DNA from: Lineus longissimus
Taxonomy: Eukaryota > Nemertea > Pilidiophora > Heteronemertea > Lineidae
NCBI RefSeq assembly: GCF_910592395.1
Contig: NC_088313.1
Span: forward strand, 8,992,501-9,056,500
Length of the DNA: 64,000 nt
Reading direction: 5' to 3'
Shown here: in pieces, positions 19,880 to 31,189 of the stretch
How positions within the stretch are numbered: position 1 is the stretch's first letter
How the letters are laid out: every line of letters begins with the position of its first letter
The notes under the pieces: model-generated
The model's input: the letters and a program-made list of their open reading frames with translations, nothing else
Told to the model about the DNA's origin: nothing
The model's database searches: none
Translations under genes and position numbers: made by a program

Positions 19880-22800
19880 TGGTTTATTCTGATCAAGTTA
19901 TTCAATGGTGTTGATCATCGCCAGTTTCAGCCTTGTGCTCTAAAGTGTAAATGAAAGCTCCCTTTTGGGGGGTCTTGAGGGCGTGCCCCCTCTAAAGCCC
20001 AGGAAAGAAAAACTTAAGAAATCCCTTTTTACATTTCTCTTGCTTATGCCAACTAATCAAAACCATCAAACCTTATGTGCTCAATATTGTAAATGAACTC
20101 CACTGGGCTCCCAGTCTACTAGATTGATTGTGAGCAATAATCAAGGCCAGCGATGGGGTATTCAGGCAAACGGACGAAGGTCACATATACTCCCCCTTTA
20201 ACTCAGCTGGTTTCAATGTCCATGACAATGATGTTTATGCATTGAATTGCATCGTAATCAACTGTCTGCGTTGTAAATTCACTATTGTTGTGAGTTTTGT
20301 TAAAATAAGACTCAAAAGAGTAGGTAAATCATTTAAAAAATTGATAACAACTAGCAAGGGATTTCGATCACATGGACAGATATTACTGGGAAAAGAAGTC
20401 CATAACGGACATATTTTCCTAGACCCTGGACAATCTCCCCTAGGTAAAATTGCCCACCCGGACATTTTTCCCCAGAATAAAATAACCTAGGACATTTTTT
20501 CCTGGGACTTAGTATCCTGGGGACATTTTTACCAGGGGATACTTAAAACTTCTACACCGGTCCTATCGTTGCAGTAAATACAGTCGCCGTGTTCCTTTGC
20601 GGAAGATTATGTGGCGAACCCTGACCAAACCATTAACCACAACCGTTGACAATACACGGCTTTTATCTGGGGTCCTGCATTTCTAGGATGTCCAGTCCAT
20701 TCCTTTTCACTTATGAACGTTTCTCCGTGTACCCCATATCCTAGTGTTCCCCAACAATCGACTGACGGAATAAGCCGTGACTTGACTATAGGGGAAACAG
20801 CTGAGAAACTGTGCAATTTGTTATCCAGCGTTCCCTAACAAAATGCTTCCACCCATAGCAGGACTTTGGGTCGCACCTTTTGTGAGTGTCAATATTCTAG
20901 GAGCGATCCAAAGGCCTGCTATTGGAGGTTGCCACCAATGGGGAACATATAGACATACAGATAAACGGAAACACTCAGAATCACTACACAGGTGCCATAG
21001 AATTTATTCATGCCGTTAGTTTTGTGTCCCACCCGAAACATTTTTTTCTTCATATTCTTAGGCTCCTGGAAAACAGCAAAAATGCACATTCGAATGCATT
21101 AAAACCCTTTCTATTGATAGAGCATGAACGTTGTTTTTAAAAAGTGATCGTCCTCCCTGACTGACCACAGCTTATAATCAACGGAGATCCATCATCTAAC
21201 CTAATGATGTTCCACCCGAAAAAAAAAAGTTGAGTTCAATTACTATGGTTACAAGGTGAAAGCGGTATACCATACAATAGTAATTAGAGTGTTCTACAAC
21301 CAACATAAATCTAATGGCATCAGGAAACATTGAAGTGAAATGCCACGGTCATTCCAATAAATGGTCCGTTGTCCCACCCGAAACGCATGTCCCACCCGAA
21401 ACATCACAAAATGAAGTTGGCATTGAGCTTGAGTTTGGGTGGGGTCATGTTACACGAATTTTCATTTATTGCATTGCATATTAGGGTTGGGGTGGGGTCA
21501 TGTTATAAAACGTTATATAGTTATAGTAGCCAACTGGTCATTTTTGCAAAGTAAAGCGATTCATTGAAATGTCTGCAGGTATAAATTGTAATTCAATAAT
21601 GTTGACTGTCGGAGACAGTGCTAGTGGACACCGGCGTAACGTTTTTTTAAGTGTTCCCCGTGTCATAGTGTTCCATACAGTCAAAAGACTGACGGAATAA
21701 GAAAACATTACACCGCAGTTCTGTATTTTCATTGCATATTTCTGTTCATTTTGAAACCCATGTACACAGTAATTTTTGCCCTGTAGGTCGCATACATGTA
21801 CTTATAAAGTCGGTATCATATAGTCGTTACATTTTATTTCTTAATTCAGCTGTACAGACATGTGGTAGGTTATTTGGAAGCTGAATTTTTGTAAACCATC
21901 TTGTGGTGCCGTAGACTATAGAACAGATTATGTAGTGACATCGATAAAAGGGTAAACTACAATGGAACAAATACCGGTGTTAGTATTTGTAAAGGTGAAC
22001 TGCCTATCTGAAATTAAGAATGATGCAATCACGTGGACCTGGCTACATATTCTGTGTCAGCCTAACAGCACTATCCACCTGTCCTAATATACAGCCTGTG
22101 TAGGTGCGGGGGTGCCTCTCAGGTGAAATCACTTAATTGCCGCCAGATCGAATTCAGGACTTAGAATCAATTTCCAATGATTGGAGTGTTCCTTTAAATA
22201 TATTCTCGGACTCAATCTGCAGAAAACTATACTTTTATTCATTTATTCATTCACCTTATTTGGGCTACATAAGATATAGCTACGAGCGTTTCAAAATACA
22301 AGACAGAGATATAAAAACCCCTGGTTTATGGTTCTACCGTATTACCCTATGGTATTTAGGTCCCGATTATCGTGTATCATCTGTCATCTGTGGGTAATCG
22401 CCTGTTTTTTTCTCTCTTCAAATAAGGATATTTGTCAATCTAACCGGCGATATTACGCACTACATGTAACAGAGAATTAATCTTATCATACAATCATATC
22501 GTTAATATTATGCCTATACAGTCAAAATAACTTGAGTGATCTCCCGATCATGGCTTTAATATGTAACAATCAAGTAATCATGATGACGTCACATTCCTGA
22601 CAGCCAGTCACACACCGATTGTTTTTCTTTGCCCAAATTAATGAGATAACACTTAATGCTACTGATAATACTTGTTTGACCGGTGATAGTAAGTGCCTAT
22701 GACTTGCAATATAATTTTCAATGAGTCGCATTTATAACAAAACCTTTTCCCAATGCCATTATGTTTTTCTCATCACTGGTAATTAGACTGTTAATTATAC

Positions 22801-24380
22801 TTCGGTAGGTGACCACTTCAAAATAACCTTCCAAATACAATATCGTATCATATGTCAAATTACTGCAAATATCATAGATGTAGGATGAATACCGGGCCTG
22901 AAATGGCGCCTCAAAGGTGGACGCGTTCTTATTGGGCCACCCGATATTAATAATATAATCGTTGTAGTAATTCTTTAATCAACCACAATCTTTATGTATC
23001 ATGTACACTTAAACTTACATCCTTTGGAGAACTGCCTGGCCATTAGACAGGTCCCTGGTCTCCCTTTACTCTTCACCTCTTTCTTTTATATGTACAATGT
23101 AGATGTATCAGCACTGCACCCCAGTTTAATATTTTCATCTTCTGTAGAACAAATTTTATTAATATTTTCATCTTCTGCACAGTTTATTTTGATAGTATGA
23201 AACGCGTAAATCCTGTTTAATTAAAATCATCGTTTGAATAAAATGCTGTTCGCCTCATTTATCTTGTGTGTTGTCATTGCCTCAAATCGTCAAGAAATTA
23301 GAAACCAGCAAAGCCTAGACTCTTAACCCAGTCTCTTCGGATTGCGGCGTCCGTCACCCCCACCGCGGGGGAGTGTAGCAAAGCCCTGCGAACGCAAGAG
23401 TATGGTCTCTGCTGAGGGACAACTTGGTTACAAAGCCGGGGTCACGTTCTAGTCCTAATGTTACATGTCCCAAAATTAGTGATGATCTGGGATTTTTCAT
23501 GATTTTGCACTCGGTGACCCTTGAAAATCATGACATTTGACCTTTGACTATTTAAAAGGCCCTCTGGCATTTCTGGGGTCAACACCCACTAAAGACCCAT
23601 ACATGTCCCAAGATTGGTGATGATCGAGCCATAGACTGAGAGGTTTCGTGATTTTGCACTCAGTGACCATTGACCAGTCATGACCTTGACAGTAGTATTT
23701 CGGGGTCAACCCGCTGATGATAGATCTGGGAGCTAGAAAATGATCAATATTGCCTTCCTTATCTCCCCACCAACCCTTATTTCCTGATTCCCTTTCCGTT
23801 CCTATCACCTCTTTATCCATCACTGGCCTTCTCCGCTCATCACTCTCTTCTCACCGAGGCTAATCCATTAGTAAATGCCTACTCCCCTGGGGCTTATTAA
23901 AGGGGGACTATAGGCCTAGGCAGGAGCAGAGGTGCTAATTTGGCCATCTTCAGGCGACTTTTATACAGTGAGGGCGCTGGGCCATGTCCGATTCAGCACT
24001 AAATATATTCCTTACACAAGCGTGATGTGAGAGAACCCTTTTGGCGACTTTGTGTAACTTTATCTCGCTGCCTATATTGTCTCTTTAAGGTAATCTTTAT
24101 TATCCCAAAGCAAAACAGACATGATATTCAAGCTTATAGGTCACCGACACCACACCATGTACTACTACTAGTATATATCAGTAGATCAATAGGCGCGCCA
24201 TCTATGAGATGATACGATAACTGACATCTACCCTTGTTTCATTGTATTTTTTAGTGTCAGAAAATAATGATTGCTCCCGAGGCGTAATATTGCACTAAAT
24301 AGGTGTAATATTGCGCTAAATACAGTAAGCCCGACTCAGAAACCACAAATGCCCAACCCTTCCTGCTACCTTAATACTTC
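19880..24380. other. 4.5-kb stretch with no supportable gene
   Basis: Only short accidental frames on both strands. It contains degenerate phrases around GGACATTTTT (20405-20530) and four CCCACCCGAAA boxes (21030, 21213, 21372, 21391). A GACGGAATAAG phrase is shared by 20763 and 21689. Ancient repeat text with TGACCTTTGAC occurs near 23530 and 23660. Confidence 0.6.
20395..20545 (+). repeat. Degenerate GGACATTTTT-type repeat
   Basis: CGGACATATTTTCC, CGGACATTTTTCCCC, AGGACATTTTTTCC and GGGGACATTTTTACC occur at irregular 35-60-base spacing. Confidence 0.5.
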
Positions 24381-24620
24381 TGGATAATGCTGAGGGTGGA
24401 ACATATTATTGGCAACTTCGTTGGATAATTCTGAAAAGTGGAACATGTTATTGGCAACGTTGCTGGATAATGCTAAGGGTGGAACATATTATTGGCAACT
24501 TCGTTGGTTAATTCTGAAAAGTGGAACAGCCAATAACATGTTACATGTTATTGGCAACGTTGGTGGATATTGCTGATGATGGAACATCATTTGCAACTTC
24601 TATGGATAACGCCACAAGTT
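24381..24620 (+). repeat. ~41-bp tandem array, plus orientation
   Basis: About six imperfect units of TGGATAATGCTGAGGGTGGA plus ACATATTATTGGCAACTTCG. The reverse complement of the same unit forms the arrays at 25925, 27660 and 32340. Confidence 0.8.
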
Positions 24621-24973
24621 GGATGTATAATCGTATTGCGCAGTTTTCCAAACCATATTTGGTGACATTTTAGTTAATGCATTAGTAAAAAAGGCGCGAA
24701 AACCATTATCACAGATCATGATGATTCACTTCGTATCTGTCGCTTTCTTCGTATTTACAAGTCGGATGGACTTGTTCGTCGAATCAATATTTTCTTGAAA
24801 ATGAATATTAGAGTCCTTTGAGTGTTTTTGGTTGGTCTTGGATCAATGGTTCGATTCATTTGAGTTAATGGTGGCGTAGTTCATATAATTTTGTAGTGTT
24901 CGGTCACCCCGAGATCGATACTTTCTCAGGGTGTTTTTCTATTCTCATGCATCCTATTACGTTTACATTGCAG

Positions 24974-25396
24974 TATGACAAGGTGGCGTTCGAGATACGG
25001 AATAAGTTACACGAGGCGGAGAACTCAAGAATGAAACAGCGGGAAGAGGAAGCCAGGCGAGATGAAGAGAGAAGTAAGGAGGAAAAGAGTCAGCTGGTGG
25101 AAGAAAGGGAGAGATTAAGGAAGGAGGTGGCTCTTGAGGAGGATGAAGCGAGGGAGGCCTTTGAAAGAAAGCGCGAGGACGAGGAAAAAGTCAGGAGATG
25201 CGGCGACTTCAAGGCACCGAGGAAAATGAGAAGCTTAGCCCGGGAGAGAAAGAGAGCGCAACGATTGAGGAGACGACTGAAGGAAGGGAAATTGGCGGGT
25301 AAAGAGGCCGAAAAGGCGGAGGTAAAGGAACGCACACAGAAGACGGTAGAACCAACGAGAATGGAGGAGGCTGAGATGAATCCACAAGTAGAGTAA
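24974..25396 (+). CDS. Charged coiled-coil exon
   Basis: Opens at an acceptor (TTACATTGCAG|TAT, 24973/24974) and runs 140 codons to TAA 25394-25396. Composition is almost entirely Glu, Lys and Arg with heptad-like spacing (REEEARRDEERSKEEKSQLV; RERKRAQRLRRRLKEGKL), predicting a long coiled coil. A donor-like AAAAG|GTAAGA follows at 25428/25429. It could be an upstream exon of the zinc-finger recombinase gene below or a fragment of another copy, since the sequence past its end resembles that after 32184. Function unknown. Confidence 0.45.
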   Translation, partial: YDKVAFEIRNKLHEAENSRMKQREEEARRDEERSKEEKSQLVEERERLRKEVALEEDEAREAFERKREDEEKVRRCGDFKAPRKMRSLARERKRAQRLRRRLKEGKLAGKEAEKAEVKERTQKTVEPTRMEEAEMNPQVE

Positions 25397-25924
25397 TCAG
25401 AACTCGTCCCGTCTGTTGAGCCAGAAAAGGTAAGAAAACATTAAACTCCTTTCCATTGCGAGTGTGTCCATTGCCTATTATTCGTTATAAGATGAGTTTT
25501 TTTCGATTATTAGAGAGCTTTAGATTCATTGCAAAACTTGAGACGGTATTGGTCCATCCTCAAACACGCTCATGATGCATGCTAGAGTAGAACTGCATAG
25601 GTGACAGAAAGCCCCAATTTCAATTTCGTGATTATCTTTACTACATTGTAAGGTGTCAGGCGTAAAAATCATCCCGAAGGTGCCGAGTTGCGCGAGTATT
25701 CTGCATTAATACCAGGGAGGCAGGCTTCAATACCCAAAGGAGACATCACCGACGGAGTTCAGTTGGAATGGAATGATACTTCTCTATTATTAGAGAGGTT
25801 AAGATTCTAGCAACATCGCTCCACCTGGCGCACATACACGCTATTAGAGAGGTTGCGTTGTTCAAGGATTAACTTTCGCTCCACCGCATTTGATTACTGA
25901 TGATGTGAAAATCCACCCCCACTA

Positions 25925-26075
25925 ACGTTATCCAGCGTTATTGTCAAACGCATATTCCACTTCAGCGTTATCCAGCAACTTTTACCAACATGACATTTCC
26001 GTTTCAGCATTATCCAGCACAACAGGCCACATTACATTGTCCACTGTTCCAGTTTCAGTGTTATCCCGCCGAATA
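25925..26075 (-). repeat. ~41-bp repeat array, minus orientation
   Basis: ACGTTATCCAGCGTTATTG ... CATATTCCACTTCAGCGTTA ... CAGCATTATCCAGC. Reverse complement of the 24.4-kb unit, inside a likely intron. Confidence 0.75.
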
Positions 26076-26169
26076 ATACACGGTGAATAATATGTGTCAC
26101 CGTGAGACAGCAGTCCTACTTGTACACTATGTAGCCTTAACTTATCATGTGATTCTTTACTCGTTGCAG

Positions 26170-26386
26170 CTTGATGAGAGGATGGCGAAATTTTTCGGAG
26201 ATGGCTGAAGAGATTAAACAGCTATATGAAGAAGGGAGGGGGACCCGCATTCAGCTAGACGTCACCGAGGCCATAGAAGATGTTCTCAGCAGAAAAACAG
26301 TGCAGAAGAGGCCAAGACGGGATGGCACGAGAGTCTGTACTTCCACAGAGCCAGAAAAGATAAGGAAAATTAAATTTGAGTTTTAG
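26170..26386 (+). CDS. Short exon with EPEKIRK end
   Basis: Preceded by the acceptor TTTACTCGTTGCAG at 26169 and ending TAG 26384-26386. The peptide includes EMAEEIKQLYEEGRGTR and VTEAIEDVLSRK, and no known domain. The 3' text GAGCCAGAAAAGATAAGGAAAA is a close cousin of GAGCCAGAAAAGGTAAGAAAAC at the end of the previous exon. The acceptor and first codons recur at 32610. It appears to be a duplicated module of the same locus. Confidence 0.4.
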
Positions 26387-26561
26387 TACAGCGTAATGTT
26401 ATTGTTTCAGGTCAAGAGAGAGCTTTGAGTCCTGCGAATAGTGTCAATATCAAAAAGACAACTGCAGATTGTAACAGTGGGCAAATCACCACAAGCTCGG
26501 CACACGCGACACGAAATGAAATCAAGTTAATTCAACATTGACATTTTTATACTTTTTTCAG

Positions 26562-27296
26562 GATGATAATTCAAGGCAGAGTCCGAAGTTGTCTTTATTT
26601 GCACCACTGATTATAGATGAAGATCCACATAACAGTGACGTAGCGGAGGATCACCATAGCTGTGACGTAGTGGAGGAACAGCATAGCTGTAACGTAGTGG
26701 AGGAACACCATAGCAGTGACGTAGCGGAGGATCACCATGATAACAGTGACGAAGTGGAGGAACACCATAGCTGTGACGTAGTGGAGGATCACCATGATAA
26801 CAGTGACGTAGTGGAGGAACACCGTAGCTGTGACGTAGCGGACGATCACCATGATAACAGTGACGTAGTGGAGGAACACCATAGCTGTGATGTAGTGGAG
26901 GATCACCATGATAACAGTGACGTAGTGGAGGAACACCATAGCTGTGATGTAGCGGAGGATCACCATGATAACAGTGACGTAGTGGAGGAACACCATAGCT
27001 GTGACGTAGCGGAGGATCACCATGATAACAGTGACGTAGCGGAGGATCACCATAGCTGTGACGTAGTGGAGGAACACCATAGCAGTGACGTAGCAGAGGA
27101 ACACCGTAGCTGTGACGTAGCGGATACCCGTTACGTAGCGGATACCTGTGACGTAGCGGAGAATCACCATAACAGTGACGTAGCAGCGACAGTCAGTTAT
27201 GACGATGACGATGATGTTGATAGAGTCGATATGAGTAAAATATCTTACCATTTTAATTGCGGTCAATTTGAGGAGAGAAATTACTGGCTCAAATAA
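26562..27296 (+). CDS. His/Asp/Glu-rich repeat exon
   Basis: Opens after an acceptor (CTTTTTTCAG at 26561) and continues 244 codons to a stop. The bulk is a 57-base compound repeat: a 27-base half coding DVVEEHHSC and a 30-base half coding DVAEDHHDNS, iterated with half-unit losses. The protein would be strongly acidic and His-rich, suggestive of metal binding or disorder, and ends YDDDDDVDRV. The minus strand is also open throughout (26595-27323), a consequence of the repeat lacking stop codons in that frame. I favour the plus strand because of the acceptor and the orientation of neighbours. Confidence 0.5.
   Translation, partial: DDNSRQSPKLSLFAPLIIDEDPHNSDVAEDHHSCDVVEEQHSCNVVEEHHSSDVAEDHHDNSDEVEEHHSCDVVEDHHDNSDVVEEHRSCDVADDHHDNSDVVEEHHSCDVVEDHHDNSDVVEEHHSCDVAEDHHDNSDVVEEHHSCDVAEDHHDNSDVAEDHHSCDVVEEHHSSDVAEEHRSCDVADTRYVADTCDVAENHHNSDVAATVSYDDDDDVDRVDMSKISYHFNCGQFEERNYWLK
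26633..27190 (+). repeat. 27/30-bp compound minisatellite in coding frame
   Basis: About twenty half-units built on GTGACGTAGYGGAGGA, all multiples of three long, so the frame is kept. Confidence 0.9.
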
Positions 27297-27659
27297 AATG
27301 GTGCCCTCCGGGATGTCCTTCACGTTTTTCTACTATCCAGGACCTGAACGAAAATTGGAAAAAGCATCAAACACGTTCAGAAAAATTGTTTACTGTATCC
27401 ACTGGGTTTAAGTCCCTCAAAAATGACAAATTTCGTAAATATTAGCAGTGACATCTGCAGGAAAAAAAATGGAACTGAAATACTGTGGTCATATCGACAA
27501 GAAGATGTAATATTAATCTCAAATTTATAGGAAAATTGCAAAACTGCAGAATCGTTAACTACTTTCCTTTCCTAAACATAATTGTAATTCAATTTCAGTC
27601 TGGAGCACATCTAAGTTAGACAATGACAGGGGCTTGGTAATGTAAAATGCCCCCCCCCC

Positions 27660-27800
27660 CCCCCAAACGTTACCCAGTATTATTGCCAACACCATATTCC
27701 AGTTCAGCGTTATCCAGTACTTTTGACAACAACATATTCCAGTTTCAGCATTATCCAGCACAGACTGTCCACATTTTATTCCAACTTCACCGTTTTCCTT
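27660..27800 (-). repeat. ~41-bp repeat array, minus orientation
   Basis: ACGTTACCCAGTATTATTGC, CATATTCCAGTTCAGCGTTA, CATATTCCAGTTTCAGCATT. It follows a C-run at 27649-27663. Confidence 0.75.
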
Positions 27801-27840
27801 CATATTATATTTATACATATTAATCGTAATTCAATTCCAG

Positions 27841-29228
27841 TCTGGTGATGATTACATCCCATCGATGTCAACCATGGACGGGAGCTCTGAACACGAGGCA
27901 TCACATCAACGCACCGTTAATTCGCTGATAGGGTCGGTGTCGTCCTCTGAGAATGACGATCAACAAAAGGACGAGAGACAGGCAAACCTGGCAACTGTGA
28001 TATCAAAGGAAGTCGCAGCCAAGCAACCCACGGTGACGACAAGATTCGAGAAGCTTGCCAATGTCACAGGACGACCGAATGCGGGTATCCCTAGGCAAGG
28101 CGCGGGGAAGAGGCCGAAGAGATGCTGCCCGGTAGTTGGATGCGAAAGTCAGGTAGCCGACCTGAAGGAACATTTATTCCTTACCACATGTCATGCCAAC
28201 ATGGACCTGCAGCTCCGAAATCAACTCCTCATGCAGGCCAAACAGGAGCAAAAATTGGCGAAGACAGGAGGACAGGAGCCAGGTACAAGGAAGAAACGTA
28301 CTAGATACTTCCATCTCTGTCCCCTGTGCGATCAGTACAAAGCCAACTTGGCTACTCATCTATCAGGAACTCACAAAATGGCCGATCGTCGTCAGATACA
28401 GTCGTGCCTTCGGGATGCAACGAAGGTCAAACGCGGATCTCCTGAATTGGGACCGCCTGTGGAACCAGGGTCGGTTTTGACACGTATGATAACTGCCTTT
28501 GAAATTCACCTGAGGAGTCCGGCCGTGAAGGGCTTTTTGGACACTCACGCTCACAACATGGGTAGGCGATTGGCACAGGATTGTCAGGCCCTTGCAGACG
28601 AACAGAAGGAATTCAACCTGACAGACCTGAGGCGAATCATGGAACTTGGCCAGACTGGCGGAATAGTCGACCAGTGGATAGACAATGGAAAATACAAAGC
28701 CGGCAGCATAAACAATTTCATTGTTGCGCTGAAGCACTTGCTGAAGTTTGCTACACTTCACAAGGCATACCGTTACGGATGGGTCTCCAACGACTGTGGT
28801 CTGGATGAATACTCAGCTCACTTGGATGGAATAACGGCCAGTCTTTCAAAAATAAGAAGGAAGCAACACATCTCAGCAGAGGACAAGGCTGGTAGAGACA
28901 CGATAGACAAGGAGGCCTGGGCTGGTTACAAAACAGCAAAATGTGGCGGGGGATAGTCGATCACATGAATAAGCTGGCAGATGATTCCCGGTTTGTGGTT
29001 CCACACGCCAACTACTGCATGATCTGATACCACATCGTTCTCCGCTTATTTCTGGACAATTATCGCCGAGCCGGAGATTTGGCCAATTTCAGGCTGGAAG
29101 AATTGCAGAGGGGAAAAGCACTCGGGAACGACTTCGTGACGACCCAATGGCCTGGCGCTCAGCTGAACTGGTGAACAGGAGGGAGGGCTAGTCTGTTGAT
29201 GCAGTCAAATGTTTGGGATGGTGTTAGT
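27841..29228 (+). pseudogene. Crypton-like tyrosine recombinase, zinc-finger and core-binding part
   Basis: Starts at an acceptor (TTCAATTCCAG at 27840). Two Cys/His fingers are visible, CPVVGCESQVADLKEHLFLT and then CPLCDQYKANLATHLSGTH. A helical core-binding-like domain follows (RRLAQDCQALADEQKEFNLT ... GGIVDQWIDNGKYKAGSINN). The frame stops at 28954, but a shifted frame continues with a TGA near 29025. It reaches YRRAGDLANFRLEELQRG near 29070, which looks like recombinase box I with its catalytic Arg. Homology then breaks near 29230. Zinc finger plus tyrosine recombinase on a DNA element without RT is the Crypton plan. The family call is by motif only. Confidence 0.65.
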
Positions 29229-29229
29229 T

Positions 29230-31189
29230 GCACTGAAGAAAAGACAACAACAAAGAGTTGGTAAACAAAATAAACTTTATTGTTCAAGATTGACCTGCCA
29301 AGCAGGTGATTGGAATTTACTTAAAGAGGTTGATTGAAATTAAGAAAATCACATGGGAATCAGATATCTTCATGAATATATTGTAAAAGTTAAAAAAATT
29401 ACACAGGAATCCCTGATCAAGATGGTGCTGTGGAATAGAATAGATACAAGGCGAGTCAATAAAAAGGTAATCCGAGATTAAATTTGCCATGTTTAGGAAG
29501 AAGGTTTTGGTTTAAATTATGGTTGCTTGTGAAAGTAGTAGCTGGTTAGTTTTGGATAACCTTTTTATGAGTGCCTTAAATAAAACAGACATGTCAAAAG
29601 CATGATATTTTGATACGTACAAATGAATGTTTACAATTACAGGCAGTGTTAACATAAATAGACTTATTGGATTAGGCAATAGATTTTGAGAGGTTTATTG
29701 GATTGCACAGAGGCAATAGATCTTGGATTGCCTAGATGCAATCAACCTTTTTCCAATAGGTGCGATCCTGATGGGGAGGCAAATTCAACTCTCCGAGTCA
29801 CGAACTCGTCTCTACATGTCTTGGAGTCACAACCACCATGTCTATAAATGTCCAACACAGACCCACTGGATGGATTTATAGTGGATACACTCTGCGCTCA
29901 TCCAGGAAAATGCATACTATTAGGCCTATGTCATTTATGGTACGCATAGGTTACTCGAAAGCGAAGACAAAACATAATAATTGAAATAAATCCAAGGGGA
30001 TCGAGACATACCCTAGTAGGCCTAGCTCAAGCTGTAGCACAGCATCAGAACAAATCAAATGTCTGTCAGTGAGTGTAGGCTACCGAATTCCTTACAAACT
30101 ACCAACCATGCATCACACTGTGCATGATAATGAACCACTGGCTCTTGATTATTAAACGCATATTTGCATATTTAACGCAATCTAAACGTTTTTCGACCAG
30201 CATCACAGAAACATGACAGACTTCATGACTTACCTTGCACTTCAGAAGTGAAGATGGCGAAATACACCAGAACATAGAAATGCGACGAATCGATTTTAGA
30301 AATATAAATTATTTACGAAACTCTCAGACTAGGTTTAAAAACCTGCAAATAGAAACAAAATAATATAATTTCCGATCCGAGCATTGTGTCTTGCCCATAG
30401 GCCCTAATGGTAAGCCATATTTTTCATATTTTCCTATTTTCTATTGTTTTATTGTTATTGACATAAGCGACCCGTCATTGAAGAAGCGAATTCTGTTGAC
30501 GTCATTAGCGGGAAATTCCTTCTAATCAGCGCTAATTTAGACAATAAAACAGCAATTTTAGATTAAAATGCCCAATTAGATAGCAATAACGTCTACCATT
30601 GTGGTGTTTACTACCAACAACACCTTGTGCTTGCTTACATCAAAAAATCTGAGCCATATTGGGCGAAATCGTCGTCTAAAACTTCGCGAATCGAGAGCTC
30701 ATATGCCAAGACCGAGCATAAACCCTGAATAAGCATAGTAATAGTAGTTCCCCGCGAATTTTGAAAACCACTTGGCTTCTTGCCAATTACATAACATGTG
30801 ATAGCACCACTTAAACTTGGTCGAAATTTGAAATCCTTTGGTGATAATTATATGCAAATCTTTGTCTTTCAGGGGAAATGAGCTGTTGTTTGTCCAATGA
30901 ATAATTCATGAGAAATTGCACTATTTCAACTTGACGCTCCGATTGCCGTAGTATGCTTATTTTTAGGCGCATCGCTCCAATTTTTTGTGTCAACATACCC
31001 TTACTCCTGATGTACACACATGCCAATTTGAGGGCCTCTAGCTCTTCTCAATTCAAAATGTGCACCAGGTGTTTAACGGATGGATGGATGGATGGATGGA
31101 TGGATGGATAGATGGATGGATGGACAGACGGACGCCACTGAACAACTTATTTGACAAGCTCGGCTGACTGAGTCAGCTGAGCTAAAAAC
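29230..31189. other. ~2-kb insertion within the recombinase catalytic domain
   Basis: No coding frame of note. The right end carries a (GGAT)n tract (31078-31120), GACGGACGCC, then a hairpin AGCTCGGCTGAC / GTCAGCTGAGCT (31160-31186) followed by AAAAA. That layout matches the end of the element at 54840-55991, so the right part is a pearl/HINE-like repeat. The left boundary is uncertain (29230-29270). Confidence 0.6.

Noticed and set aside
26595-27323. Minus-strand membrane-like repeat protein
   Set aside because: It is the mirror of the plus-strand minisatellite exon. No minus-strand splice sites or promoter support it, so it is reported only as an observation.
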